Source of the DNA: Xanthobacteraceae bacterium
GTDB taxonomy: Bacteria; Pseudomonadota; Alphaproteobacteria; Rhizobiales; Xanthobacteraceae
Direction of reading: 5' to 3'
DNA: 64,000 bases
NCBI GenBank assembly: GCA_022844485.1
Contig: JALHLQ010000007.1
Coordinates: 2,770-66,769 of the forward strand
In this document: piece by piece, positions 36,469-45,245 of the stretch
Position numbering within the stretch: position 1 is the first letter of the stretch
Layout of the letters: each line of letters starts with the position of its first letter
Notes under the pieces: model-generated
Database searches by the model: none
What the model was told of the DNA's origin: nothing
The model's input: the letters and a program-made list of their open reading frames with translations, nothing else
Position numbers and translations under genes: made by a program

Positions 36469-37847
36469 GTCGTCCTCTTGATCGCGAAGCTCTGGATGTA
36501 GGCCTCGGGCTTATCCGGATCGAACGGCTTGCCCATGACGGAGAAAGTCTTCGTGGTCGTGGCCGGAGGCGCAAGCCCCACCTCCCGCATCAGCCTTGCG
36601 GCATCGGTTGCGAGATAGACCTGACGGGCGACCGCCTTGTAATCGACATCGCCCTTGAGCTGACCCCAACGCTTCATCTGCGTCATGATCCAGATCGCAA
36701 ACGACTCCCAGGGGAATGGATCGAAGTCGATGCGGTTCGGATCGCGCTTCACCTGGCCGAGGCCATCCGCATAGGTGCCGGTGAGGATCTGCTCGAGCAC
36801 GATCTGGGGCTGGTTCAGATAGTTCGCCGGCGCGATCGCTTCGGCGATCTGCTTGCGGTTCTCCTGCTTGCCGGCGAAGGCCGTCGCATCGATGATCGCC
36901 TTGAGGAGGGCCGCATAGGTGTTCGGCAAGGTGGTGACGAACTCGCGGCTCGCGGCAAACGCACAGCAGGGATGGCCGTCCCACAATTCCTTCGAGAGCA
37001 GGTGGATGAAGCCGACGCCGTCATAGACGGCACGCTGGTTGAAAGGATCGGGACCGAGATAGCCGTCGATGTTGTCCGCTCGCAGGTTTGCCACCATCTC
37101 GGGCGGGGGCACCGCGCGAATTTGCACATCCGTGTCCGGATCGATCCCGTGCTCGGCGAGGTAGTAGCGCAAGAGATAATTGTGCATCGAATAGTCGAAG
37201 GGCACCGCGAATTTGAATCCCTTCCACTGTTTCGGATCGCGCTTGTCCTTGTGCTTGATCGAGAGCGTGATCGCCTGACCGTTGATGTTCTCGACCGCCG
37301 GCATCGTATAGGGGATCGGATTCGAGCCGACACCAAGCGTGATCGCCAGCGGCATCGGCGACAGCATGTGCGCGGCGTCGTATTCCTTGTTCAGCGTCTT
37401 GTCGCGAATGACCGCCCATCCCGCCGTCTTGATCACCTCCACGTTCAATCCGTGCTTCGCATAGAAGCCCATGGGATGCGCCATGATGATGGGAGTCGCG
37501 CAGGTGATCGGAATGAAGCCGACCTTGAGATCCTTCTTCTCGATCGTGCCGGGCGCGCTTTGCGCGAAGACTTCCGTCGCCGTCGCCAGCGGAAAGAACT
37601 GCGACAGCGCCGCGAGAGCCGTCGAGGCGCCAACCGCGTTCAGAAATGCGCGTCGCGTGGGATCGTGCGGGAACACCGCGCGCATCACCGCAGAGGCTAT
37701 GACGCGTTCATAATGGGCCGCAGGGTCCGGCGGCGCGGCCGCCTCCCCCAACTCGGCTGCCCGATGCTCGGCTTCGCTCGCGTGAAGGCCGCATGCACAG
37801 CGGCGGAGCCGGCGTTTCGGATCGAAGGGGTTGTCGAAGGTCGACAT
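36465..37847 (-). CDS. cynA: ABC transporter substrate-binding protein, cyanate/nitrate type (CynA/NrtA-like)
   Basis: 460 residues, NMT1/NrtA-like. A 60-residue cytoplasmic-looking leader with a paired-cysteine segment (RRCACGLHASEAEH, about 14-27) precedes a twin-arginine-like signal PTRRAFLNAVGAST near residues 62-75. The binding domain begins around KVGFIPITCATPIIMAHPMGFY. It starts at 37847 with GAGGACC upstream. First gene of the cynABDS operon. A near-consensus sigma-54 promoter lies 45-60 nt upstream. Confidence 0.87.
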   Translation of the reverse strand: MSTFDNPFDPKRRLRRCACGLHASEAEHRAAELGEAAAPPDPAAHYERVIASAVMRAVFPHDPTRRAFLNAVGASTALAALSQFFPLATATEVFAQSAPGTIEKKDLKVGFIPITCATPIIMAHPMGFYAKHGLNVEVIKTAGWAVIRDKTLNKEYDAAHMLSPMPLAITLGVGSNPIPYTMPAVENINGQAITLSIKHKDKRDPKQWKGFKFAVPFDYSMHNYLLRYYLAEHGIDPDTDVQIRAVPPPEMVANLRADNIDGYLGPDPFNQRAVYDGVGFIHLLSKELWDGHPCCAFAASREFVTTLPNTYAALLKAIIDATAFAGKQENRKQIAEAIAPANYLNQPQIVLEQILTGTYADGLGQVKRDPNRIDFDPFPWESFAIWIMTQMKRWGQLKGDVDYKAVARQVYLATDAARLMREVGLAPPATTTKTFSVMGKPFDPDKPEAYIQSFAIKRTT

Positions 37848-37891
37848 GGGCTGGTCCTCGCAGGAAAGCGAAAAGCGGTCGGAGCGGGGTT

Positions 37892-37907
37892 TGCAACGCA
37901 CATGCCA
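37892..37907 (-). promoter_or_regulatory. Sigma-54 promoter of the cyanate operon
   Basis: On the minus strand TGGCATG-TGCG-TTGCA matches the sigma-54 consensus TGGCACG-N4-TTGCW with one mismatch. The invariant GG (-24) and GC (-12) are correctly spaced. Transcription would begin near 37881, giving a leader of about 34 nt before the ATG at 37847. Sigma-54 control suggests nitrogen (NtrC-type) regulation. A paired NtrC site was not clear. Confidence 0.65.
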
Positions 37908-38105
37908 GAACCGTAAACATCGGTAATACTTAGTCTGCCCAGAGCTTTACCGGGATTGCACAAACAAAGGCCGTAACGCGGGATGGGCCGGGTCTGATGA
38001 AAATCTGGGCTCCGCCTATTCGTTGGGCAATCGCATTCGGTCTTTTGAATGTGATAAGTGGAGGCGTCTTTTCATCTTCGAACGGGATCGCGGCGGGATC
38101 AAACG

Positions 38106-39413
38106 ATGAGCAAGCTTGGAACCGAGAAGGAGCAAGGCGGGTGGCCGGCGACGCATCCCTCGCGCTCGGAGGTGCTCGCGGAGGTGCATGCGCGGCCCTT
38201 CACCGCCATCACCAAACCCGCGCGCATTCTTCACTTCGCATTCGATACATCGGGCGGACGCGGAGAAGCCGCGCGGCAAGCTTTGGCGGAATTTTGCGAC
38301 GCGCACGGCCTGTCAGGGCCCAAGGCTTCCGAACGGCATTGGCGCGCGGCCGTCGGCGATGCCGTCCTGCGTTGGGAACCGCATTCCGAATTCACGACCT
38401 ACCGGTGGGAGCTGGCGTCCACATCCGGCAGTCTGCGCCCGTTCGTTCCGCCGGCGGCAAACCTGGCGGAGCCGATGCGGCAGCTTCCGCCGCCGGGGCC
38501 ATTGCTGGTGGCGCTCGACCTCCACATCGTCGCGGATGACGGCGCGATCGCACTCGACCAGGTGTTCCAGCGCGACAGTCTGGCTGTCTCCGAAACGAAC
38601 AGCAAACAGGCCGTGGTCGCAACGGACTTCCAGGCGGATTCAAGCGGCTTTGTCCGCATCCTCATCCTCGATCGCGGGCTCGGCCCGGACAGCGCCGGCG
38701 CGCTGGTGCAGCGTGTGCTGGAACTCGAGACCTACCGAACATTCGCGCTTCTCGGGCTGATCGAGGCGCAGCGCCTCGGACCATCGATCACCCGCATCGA
38801 GCGGCGGCTGGCCGGACTGACGGACGAGATGCAGCGGCCGGAAGGATTCGAATCCAATCACCGTCTTCTGGACGACCTGACGGCGCTCGCGGCCGAGCTC
38901 GAGGCGGGCGCTGCGGCGAGCCTGTTCCGCTTTGGGGCAAGCCGCGCCTATTACGAGATCATGCAGGCGCGGCTCGAGACTATCGGCGAACATCATGCCG
39001 ACGGATTTCCGACCTGGTCGTCGTTCCTCTCGCGCCGCATGGCGCCCGCCATGCGCACTTGCGTCACCACCGAAGAGCGGCAGGCGAACCTGTCGCGCAA
39101 GCTCGCGCGGGCCGCGCAGCTTCTGCGCACGCGGGTGGACATCGAATTGCAACAGCAAAACCGCGACCTGCTGACTTCCATGAACGAGCGGACCCGCCTG
39201 CAGCTGCGCCTGCAGCGCACCGTCGAAGGATTGTCCGTCGCTGCGATCAGCTACTATGTGGTGGGACTGTTTGGATACGTCGTGAAGGGGGCGAAGGACG
39301 CCGGCTTGCCCGTCGATCCGTCGCTGGCGACGGCGGCGTTTGTCCCGGTCGCCGTCTTGCTCATCTGGTGGGTCGTGCGGCGGATCAGACGCCGTGTCGC
39401 GTCAGGCGAATAG
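38106..39413 (+). CDS. DUF3422 family membrane protein
   Basis: 435 residues, recognised as DUF3422 from its overall pattern: an N-terminal soluble domain beginning with HPSRSEVLAEVHARPF, an acidic middle, a coiled-coil-like segment (QRTVEGLSVAAISYY region preceded by ARAAQLLRTRVDIELQQQNRDL), and two transmembrane helices near the C-terminus around residues 375-430. Function unknown. Start ATG 38106 (MSKLGTEKEQGGW). It is divergent from the cyanate operon. Confidence 0.85.
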   Translation: MSKLGTEKEQGGWPATHPSRSEVLAEVHARPFTAITKPARILHFAFDTSGGRGEAARQALAEFCDAHGLSGPKASERHWRAAVGDAVLRWEPHSEFTTYRWELASTSGSLRPFVPPAANLAEPMRQLPPPGPLLVALDLHIVADDGAIALDQVFQRDSLAVSETNSKQAVVATDFQADSSGFVRILILDRGLGPDSAGALVQRVLELETYRTFALLGLIEAQRLGPSITRIERRLAGLTDEMQRPEGFESNHRLLDDLTALAAELEAGAAASLFRFGASRAYYEIMQARLETIGEHHADGFPTWSSFLSRRMAPAMRTCVTTEERQANLSRKLARAAQLLRTRVDIELQQQNRDLLTSMNERTRLQLRLQRTVEGLSVAAISYYVVGLFGYVVKGAKDAGLPVDPSLATAAFVPVAVLLIWWVVRRIRRRVASGE

Positions 39414-39421
39414 CCGCGCGG

Positions 39422-39724
39422 CTACGCCGTCGCGTCGCCGCCTTCGACCATCACGGTTTCGACCTCGCCCGCGCCGCCGCGACGAAGCGCAGCCGCCTCC
39501 TGATATTCAGGCGACTCGAAACAGGCCACGCCCTGCTCGAAGGTCGGAAACTCGATGACGATGAAGCGGTGGAACTTGGCGGGTCCCTCCAGGATCTGGT
39601 AGCGGCCGCCGCGTGCGAGTACTTTCCCGCCGTGCCTTGCGATGATGCCGGGCACGAGATCGGTATATCGTTTGTATTCCACCGGATCGTTGATCTTCGA
39701 GCGGGCAACCCAATAGGCCGGCAT
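39422..39724 (-). CDS. DUF1330 family protein
   Basis: A 100-residue protein of the dimeric alpha-beta barrel DUF1330 family (MPAYWVARSKINDPVEYKRY; GGKVLARGGRYQILEGPAKF; RFIVIEFPTFEQGVACFES). Such proteins are small ferredoxin-fold dimers, often near oxidoreductases, with no settled activity. GGGAGAGGG precedes ATG 39724. It lies 57 nt downstream of the molybdopterin-subunit gene on the same strand, so they are likely co-transcribed. Confidence 0.85.
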   Translation of the reverse strand: MPAYWVARSKINDPVEYKRYTDLVPGIIARHGGKVLARGGRYQILEGPAKFHRFIVIEFPTFEQGVACFESPEYQEAAALRRGGAGEVETVMVEGGDATA

Positions 39725-39781
39725 TCTTCCCTCTCCCAAGCAGAGTTCGCTCGCAGCGGCACGCGCTGCACGGAGGCCCGC

Positions 39782-42133
39782 TCAAGCTTGCGCCTTCGCC
39801 TCGCGGATCGCACGCCACACCCGCTCCGGCGTCGCCGGCATATCGAAATGCTTGATGCCGAACTCCGAGAGGGCGTCGACAATTGCGTTCATCACCGAAG
39901 TGAGCGCGCCGGCGCAGCCCGCCTCGCCGCATCCCTTCACGCCGAGCGGATTCGCCGTCGCCGGAACCGGATGATTCTCGTTTAAGATGCTCGGCATGTC
40001 GGCCGCGCGGGGCATGGCATAGTCCTGATAGGATCCGGTGACGAGCTGCCCGTCGGCGTCATAGCGCGCGATTTCCATGACCGCCTGCCCGATGCCCTGC
40101 ACGACGCCGCCATGGATCTGGCCCTCGACCAGCAGCGGATTGATCACCGTGCCGAAATCGTTCACGGAGGAATAGCGCACGACCTCGACAATGCCGGTGT
40201 CCGGGTCGATCTCGACTTCCGCGACATGGCAGCCGTTGGGAAACACCGAGGGGATCGGGTCGGTGACGTGATCGACATTCAACGAGGCCGGCACGCCCTC
40301 CGGCAGCTTCGTTGCACCGCGGATTTTTTCCGCCAATTCCATGATGCCGATCGACCGGTCGGTTCCGGTGATGACGAAACGTCCGCGGTCGAACTCGATA
40401 TCGCCGGCCGAGGCTTCGAGCAGGGTGCTTGCGATCTGCGTTCCGCGCTCGATCACCTTGACGGACGCCTCGACGATGGCGGCGCCGCTTGCATACATCG
40501 AGCGCGAGCCGCCGGTGCCGCCGCCGGCGAGAAGCTCGTCGCTGTCGCCCTGCTTGAGGCGGATGCGATCGAAGGGGACGCCGAGCTTCTCGCTCAGCAC
40601 TTGCGCAAAGGGCGAGGCGTGGCCCTGCCCGTAATCGAGCGTGCCGGTGACGATCGTCACGGTGCCGTCCGGCTCGAACCGGATGCCGCCCATCTCCTTG
40701 TTCGGCGGCGCGGTGACTTCGAGATAGCTGCCGACGCCGAGACCGCGCAGACGACCGCGCCTCCTGCTCTCGCGCTTGCGCCGCTTGAAGCCCTCGACGT
40801 CGGCCGCGTCGAGCGCGCGCGCGAACACGGCGGGAAAATCGCCGGAGTCGTAAGCCATGGCCGACGAGGCCGTATAGGGCATGTCCCTGGCGCGGACATG
40901 GTTGATGCGGCGAAGCTTCAGGCGGTCGATGCCCGTCTCGGCTGCCGCCGCATCGATGAGCCGCTCCATATAGTAGTTGCCCTCCGGACGGCCGGCGCCC
41001 CGATAGGCGCTGACGAAGGTCGTGTTCGTGAACACGCATTTGGCCGAGACTTCGAGCAAGGGCGTGCGATAGACGCTCGCCGTGTTCTTGACGATGTTGA
41101 GTGTCGGCATCAGCGGCGCGACCGGAGCGAGGAACGCGCCCATGTTGCCGTAGCCGGTGAAGCGCACAGCGAGGAAGCGGCCCTTCGCGTCCAGCGCCAG
41201 CTCGCCGACGAACTCGTGATCGCGTCCGTGATGATCGGAGAGGAAGCTTTCGGCGCGGTCCGCCGTCCACTTGACCGGGCGGCCGAGCGTCTTGGCGGCG
41301 TGCAGGACGCAGACATATTCGGGATAGATGGCGGCTTTCATGCCGAACGAGCCGCCGACATGGCCGGTCAGGACACGCACCTTCTCGGGCTTTGTGCCGA
41401 GAATGTCGACAAGCTGCGCCTTCATTCCGAACACGCCCTGACTGCCCGTGCGCAGCGTCCAGTGATCGCGCGTTGCGTCGTATTCGCCGAGCGCTGAGCG
41501 CGGCTCCATGGCGTTGACCACGAGCCGCGTGTTGAGGAGGTCGAGCCGCGTCACATGCGCCGCCGACGCAAAGGCAGCGGCTACTTTTTCCGAGTCGCCG
41601 TAGTGATAGTCGAGCGCGACATTTCCCGGTGCGTCGTTGTAAAGCTGGGGCGCGCCCGGCCTCGCCGCCTCGCTCGCACGCGTGACCGCGGGCAGCGGGT
41701 CGATCTCGACCATGACGGCTTCTGCGGCGTCGCGCGCAGCGAGCGCGGTTTCGGCCACCACGAAGGCCAGGGGATCGCCGACGAAGCGCACCTTGTCGGC
41801 GGCAAGCGCAGGCCGCGCGGTTCGCTTCATCGGGCTGCCGTCGCGGTTCTTCAGCGGCAGCGCGCATTTCAGCGGGCCATAGCTTGCAAGGTCGGAGGCA
41901 GTGTAGACGCCGAGCACGCCGGGCATGGCGCGTGCCGGGCCGGCGTCGATGCCGCGAATGATCCCATGGGCATGGCGGCCGCGCACGATGACGGCGTAGG
42001 CCTGACCAGGCAGATCGATGTCGTCGGTGTAGCGTCCCTCGCCGCGCACGAGCACGGGATCCTCGGTGCGCCGGACCGGCTGGCCGATGCCGAATGTCTG
42101 CGATGGCCAGTCGGTTTTGTCCTGGATGTTCAC
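39782..42133 (-). CDS. Molybdopterin-binding hydroxylase large subunit, form II CoxL-like (orphan)
   Basis: A 783-residue xanthine-dehydrogenase-family large subunit. The active-site loop at 376-382 is AYRGAGR, the form II pattern, so it is not a proven CO dehydrogenase. The GCGEAGC segment near the C-terminus carries the molybdenum-site glutamate. No FAD (CoxM-like) or [2Fe-2S] (CoxS-like) partner gene is adjacent on either side, unlike most such operons. It may use subunits encoded elsewhere or another electron acceptor. Substrate is unknown; the next genes concern aromatic acid catabolism. Confidence 0.87.
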   Translation of the reverse strand: MNIQDKTDWPSQTFGIGQPVRRTEDPVLVRGEGRYTDDIDLPGQAYAVIVRGRHAHGIIRGIDAGPARAMPGVLGVYTASDLASYGPLKCALPLKNRDGSPMKRTARPALAADKVRFVGDPLAFVVAETALAARDAAEAVMVEIDPLPAVTRASEAARPGAPQLYNDAPGNVALDYHYGDSEKVAAAFASAAHVTRLDLLNTRLVVNAMEPRSALGEYDATRDHWTLRTGSQGVFGMKAQLVDILGTKPEKVRVLTGHVGGSFGMKAAIYPEYVCVLHAAKTLGRPVKWTADRAESFLSDHHGRDHEFVGELALDAKGRFLAVRFTGYGNMGAFLAPVAPLMPTLNIVKNTASVYRTPLLEVSAKCVFTNTTFVSAYRGAGRPEGNYYMERLIDAAAAETGIDRLKLRRINHVRARDMPYTASSAMAYDSGDFPAVFARALDAADVEGFKRRKRESRRRGRLRGLGVGSYLEVTAPPNKEMGGIRFEPDGTVTIVTGTLDYGQGHASPFAQVLSEKLGVPFDRIRLKQGDSDELLAGGGTGGSRSMYASGAAIVEASVKVIERGTQIASTLLEASAGDIEFDRGRFVITGTDRSIGIMELAEKIRGATKLPEGVPASLNVDHVTDPIPSVFPNGCHVAEVEIDPDTGIVEVVRYSSVNDFGTVINPLLVEGQIHGGVVQGIGQAVMEIARYDADGQLVTGSYQDYAMPRAADMPSILNENHPVPATANPLGVKGCGEAGCAGALTSVMNAIVDALSEFGIKHFDMPATPERVWRAIREAKAQA

Positions 42134-42269
42134 GCGGGGCGGCCTCGTGCTGACCGCCGCGCGGGACGCGGCGGTATTCGGGGTTCAAGGCCGCGCACAA
42201 TCGCGGCTTCGGGGCGGGGGATCAAGAGGGCGCCTTTGCAGAAAGACCGGCCGCGGAGCTGGGAGCAAC

Positions 42270-44609
42270 CTACTCGGCCGCCATCTTCCATGTGGTGGCG
42301 TGCGCCTTCGGCCGCGCCTTGCGGCGAAGCTCGGTCATTTCCTCGCGATCGCGAAGGCTGTTGCGCATGATCTGCGCCTGGCCGGGCAGGTATTGCGGCG
42401 GGCAATGGATGTCGGCGCCGTACCAGGCCGCGGCGCGCATCGCGAAGGAGGGGTCGACGAGATGCGGGCGCGCAAGCGCCACAAGATCGGCGCGGCCGGC
42501 GGCGACGATCGTGTTCGCCTGATCGGCGCTCGTGATCGCGCCGACGCACATGGTCGCGAGCCCGGCCTCGTTGCGGATCTGGTCGGAGAAGGGGGTCTGG
42601 AACATGCGGCCGAAAATCGGCTGCGCATCGGGAACCGTTTGACCCGTCGAGACGTCGATCAGATCGCAGCCCGCATCGGCAAAGGCGCGCGCAATCGCAA
42701 CCGCCTCGTCGCCGGTGATCCCGCCTGCCGCCCAATCGGTCGCCGAGATGCGGACCGAGATCGGTTTTTCGTCCGGCCAGGTCTTGCGCAGCGCGCGGAA
42801 GACTTCGAGCGGAAAGCGCAGCCGGTTGTCGAGGCTGCCGCCGTATTCGTCGCGGCGCACATTCGTCAGCGGGGAGATGAAGCTCGCGAGCAAATAGCCG
42901 TGCGCGCAATGCAGCTCGAGCATGTCGAAGCCGGCGCGCTCCGCGCGTCGTGCGGCGGCGAGGTAATCGGCCAGGACCTTGTCCATATCCGCCCGCGTCA
43001 TTTCGCGCGGAACCTGGCTGTGAGGAAAATAGGGGATCGGCGAGGCCGAGACGATCGGCCAGGCGCCCTCCTCCAGCGGCTCGTCGTTTCCCTCCCACAT
43101 CAGCTTCGTCGCGCCTTTGCGGCCGGCGTGACCGAGCTGAAGGCAGATCTTCGCCCGCGAGTTGGCATGAACGAAATCCACGATGCGCTTCCAGGCGGCT
43201 TCCTGCGCGTCGTCGTAGAGGCCGGTGCAGCCGTAGCTGATCCTCGCTTCGGCCGAGATATTCGTCATCTCGGTGAAGAGCAGGCTGGCGCCGCCGATCG
43301 CGCGCGCGCCGTAATGAACGAGATGCCAATCGTTCGGGCATCCGTCGGCTGCCGAATACTGGCACATCGGCGAGACGACGAAACGGTTTTCGAGCGTCAT
43401 GCCGCGCAGGCGGAACGGCTGGAAGGCGGGCGGGACGGGATTGTTCGTGTCCGCCTCGAAGCCGAGCCGGCGCACGTCGCGCGCGACCACGCGATCGATG
43501 GCGTCGACGAACTCCGGCGCGCGCAGCCGCAGATTGTCGTAGGTGATGGCCTTTGAACGGGTCATCAGGCCGAAGGTGAAACGCTCCGGCTCCATGTTCC
43601 AGAACCGGTCCACATGCTCGAACCAGACAAGCGACACGTCGGCGGCGTGCTGGGTCTTCTCGACTTCCAGCCGCCGCTCGTTTTCGAAACGGGCCAGCGC
43701 GGCGGGGATATCGAGCCGCTCGGACGCAAGCGCGTTGAAGAGCCCGATCGCATCCTCCATGGCAAGCTTGGTGCCGGAGCCGATCGACCAGTGCGCCGTC
43801 GCCTTGGCGTCGCCGAGCAGCACGACATTGTCCTTGACCCAGCGTTCGTTGGATATGCGCGGGAAGCTGCGCCACATCGACCGGTTTGTGAGCAGCCGGT
43901 GGCCCCCCAACTCCTCGGCGAAGATCGTTTCGAGAAAGCGCGCGGACTGTTCCTCGTCGAGCTTGCCGAGGCCCGCGTTCTCGAAGGTGTCGGCCTGGAC
44001 CTCCATCACCCATGTCGAGCGGTTCGGCTCGTACTGATAGCAGTGAGCGATGAAGATGCCGTATTCGGTTTCCTTGAAGTAAAACGTGAAGGCGTCGAAG
44101 GAGCGGGTCGACCCCATCCAGGCAAATTTGTTCGGGCGGAAGTCGGTCTTGGCGCCGAAATGGGCCTTGTTGGCCTCGCGCACGCGGCTATTGACGCCGT
44201 CGGCGGCGACAATCAGGTCGGCATCGCGCATCGCGCCAAGGTCCGGCTCGACCTCGGTCTGAAACTGGAATTCGACGCCGAGCGCGCGGGCCCGGTCATA
44301 GAGAAGATGCAGCAAGGTCACCCGCGCGCAGCCGCAAAAGCCATTGCCGCCAATGCGGTGGACCGTCCCCTTGAAGTGGATCTCGATGTCGTCCCAATAG
44401 GCGAAGCGCTCAGTGATCGCCCGGTAGCTCTCCTCGTCATACTGCTCGAAAGTCTGCAGCGTCTCATCGGAGAACACGACGCCAAAGCCGAACGTGTCGT
44501 CCGGCCGGTTGCGCTCGAACACGGTGATGCGGGTCTGCGGCCAGGCTTTCTTGGCGAGAATCGCGAAATAGACACCGGCCGGACCGCCGCCGATCACGTT
44601 GATCTTCAT
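42270..44609 (-). CDS. 2-Aminobenzoyl-CoA monooxygenase/reductase-like (bifunctional salicylyl-CoA 5-hydroxylase/oxidoreductase)
   Basis: 779 residues, a natural two-domain flavoenzyme. Residues about 1-390 are an FAD aromatic hydroxylase ([37 protein letters not shown]). Residues from about 395 are an old-yellow-enzyme FMN domain ([55 protein letters not shown]). This architecture occurs in the enzyme that oxygenates and reduces 2-aminobenzoyl-CoA and in salicylyl-CoA hydroxylases. The divergent neighbour encodes an aminobenzoate/benzoate-CoA ligase-type enzyme, which favours anthranilate as substrate. Confidence 0.88.
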   Translation of the reverse strand: MKINVIGGGPAGVYFAILAKKAWPQTRITVFERNRPDDTFGFGVVFSDETLQTFEQYDEESYRAITERFAYWDDIEIHFKGTVHRIGGNGFCGCARVTLLHLLYDRARALGVEFQFQTEVEPDLGAMRDADLIVAADGVNSRVREANKAHFGAKTDFRPNKFAWMGSTRSFDAFTFYFKETEYGIFIAHCYQYEPNRSTWVMEVQADTFENAGLGKLDEEQSARFLETIFAEELGGHRLLTNRSMWRSFPRISNERWVKDNVVLLGDAKATAHWSIGSGTKLAMEDAIGLFNALASERLDIPAALARFENERRLEVEKTQHAADVSLVWFEHVDRFWNMEPERFTFGLMTRSKAITYDNLRLRAPEFVDAIDRVVARDVRRLGFEADTNNPVPPAFQPFRLRGMTLENRFVVSPMCQYSAADGCPNDWHLVHYGARAIGGASLLFTEMTNISAEARISYGCTGLYDDAQEAAWKRIVDFVHANSRAKICLQLGHAGRKGATKLMWEGNDEPLEEGAWPIVSASPIPYFPHSQVPREMTRADMDKVLADYLAAARRAERAGFDMLELHCAHGYLLASFISPLTNVRRDEYGGSLDNRLRFPLEVFRALRKTWPDEKPISVRISATDWAAGGITGDEAVAIARAFADAGCDLIDVSTGQTVPDAQPIFGRMFQTPFSDQIRNEAGLATMCVGAITSADQANTIVAAGRADLVALARPHLVDPSFAMRAAAWYGADIHCPPQYLPGQAQIMRNSLRDREEMTELRRKARPKAHATTWKMAAE

Positions 44610-44639
44610 GGGCGCGCCTCCTTAGCCCAAAAATATGCT

Positions 44640-44661
44640 CTTGAAGTCGGAATATTTCAAG
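44640..44661. promoter_or_regulatory. Candidate MarR operator in the divergent promoter
   Basis: CTTGAA (44640-44645) and TTCAAG (44656-44661) form a dyad with a 10-bp spacer in an AT-rich 95-bp stretch between the monooxygenase and marR-type genes. This is a natural place for autoregulation by the adjacent MarR protein. Confidence 0.45.
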
Positions 44662-44704
44662 CTTAAAGTAATTGGCGGTTGATCGTCGAAACCGGCCACG
44701 GACC

Positions 44705-45214
44705 ATGGACGAAGCGGGCGCCCTTCCACTCGATGCCGAAACCAAAGCCGCCGAGCGGCCCGCCGATCACAAGGCGGAGTTGCGGCTGTGGCTGCGCCTT
44801 CTCACTTGCACGAACCTGATCGAGGGCGAGGTGCGCCGGCGGCTGCGCGAGGAATTCGGCACGACGCTGCCGCGCTTCGATCTTCTCGCGCAGCTCGACA
44901 AGGCGCCGGCCGGCATGACGCTCGGCGAACTGTCGAAACGGATGATGGTGACGAACGGCAATGTCACCGGCCTGGTCGACCGGCTCGTCGCTGACGGTCT
45001 GATCGCCCGCAAACCCTCCCCCGCCGACCGGCGCGCGCATATCGTGAGCCTGACGGCGGAGGGGCGGCGGGCCTTCCGCAGCATGGCGCGCGCGCACGAA
45101 GATTGGATCGCGTCCTTGTTCGTCGATCTCGACAGCACGGACATCGAGGGGCTCATGCGCCTTTTGGCCAAAACAAAAAACTCCACTCGCGCCGCGGTCA
45201 GGGCCGGGATGTGA
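44705..45214 (+). CDS. MarR-family transcriptional regulator
   Basis: 169 residues. The winged helix is clear: LGELSKRMMVTNGNVTGLVDRLVADGLIAR near residues 80-110, followed by the wing PSPADRRAHIVSLTAEGRRAF. ATG 44705 gives the family N-terminus. It is divergent from the bifunctional monooxygenase gene and co-directional with the CoA ligase 31 nt on. It probably senses an aromatic acid or its CoA thioester and controls both directions, as MarR proteins of CoA-ester pathways do; that is inference. Confidence 0.9.
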   Translation: MDEAGALPLDAETKAAERPADHKAELRLWLRLLTCTNLIEGEVRRRLREEFGTTLPRFDLLAQLDKAPAGMTLGELSKRMMVTNGNVTGLVDRLVADGLIARKPSPADRRAHIVSLTAEGRRAFRSMARAHEDWIASLFVDLDSTDIEGLMRLLAKTKNSTRAAVRAGM

Positions 45215-45245
45215 AAGGGAAGGGTTTTCCGAAGGGAGGCAACGC

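Noticed and set aside
34706..37847. Calling the ABC system a nitrate transporter (nrt)
   Set aside because: The proteins are NrtABD-like, but the co-operonic cyanase favours cyanate; nitrate cannot be fully excluded.
39782..42133. Naming the second large subunit a CO dehydrogenase
   Set aside because: Its loop is AYRGAGR, not AYxCSFR, and subunit genes are missing.
40059..42200. A 713-codon minus-strand frame overlapping the molybdopterin-subunit gene
   Set aside because: Overlaps the real gene in another frame, is Arg-rich and has no recognisable motif.
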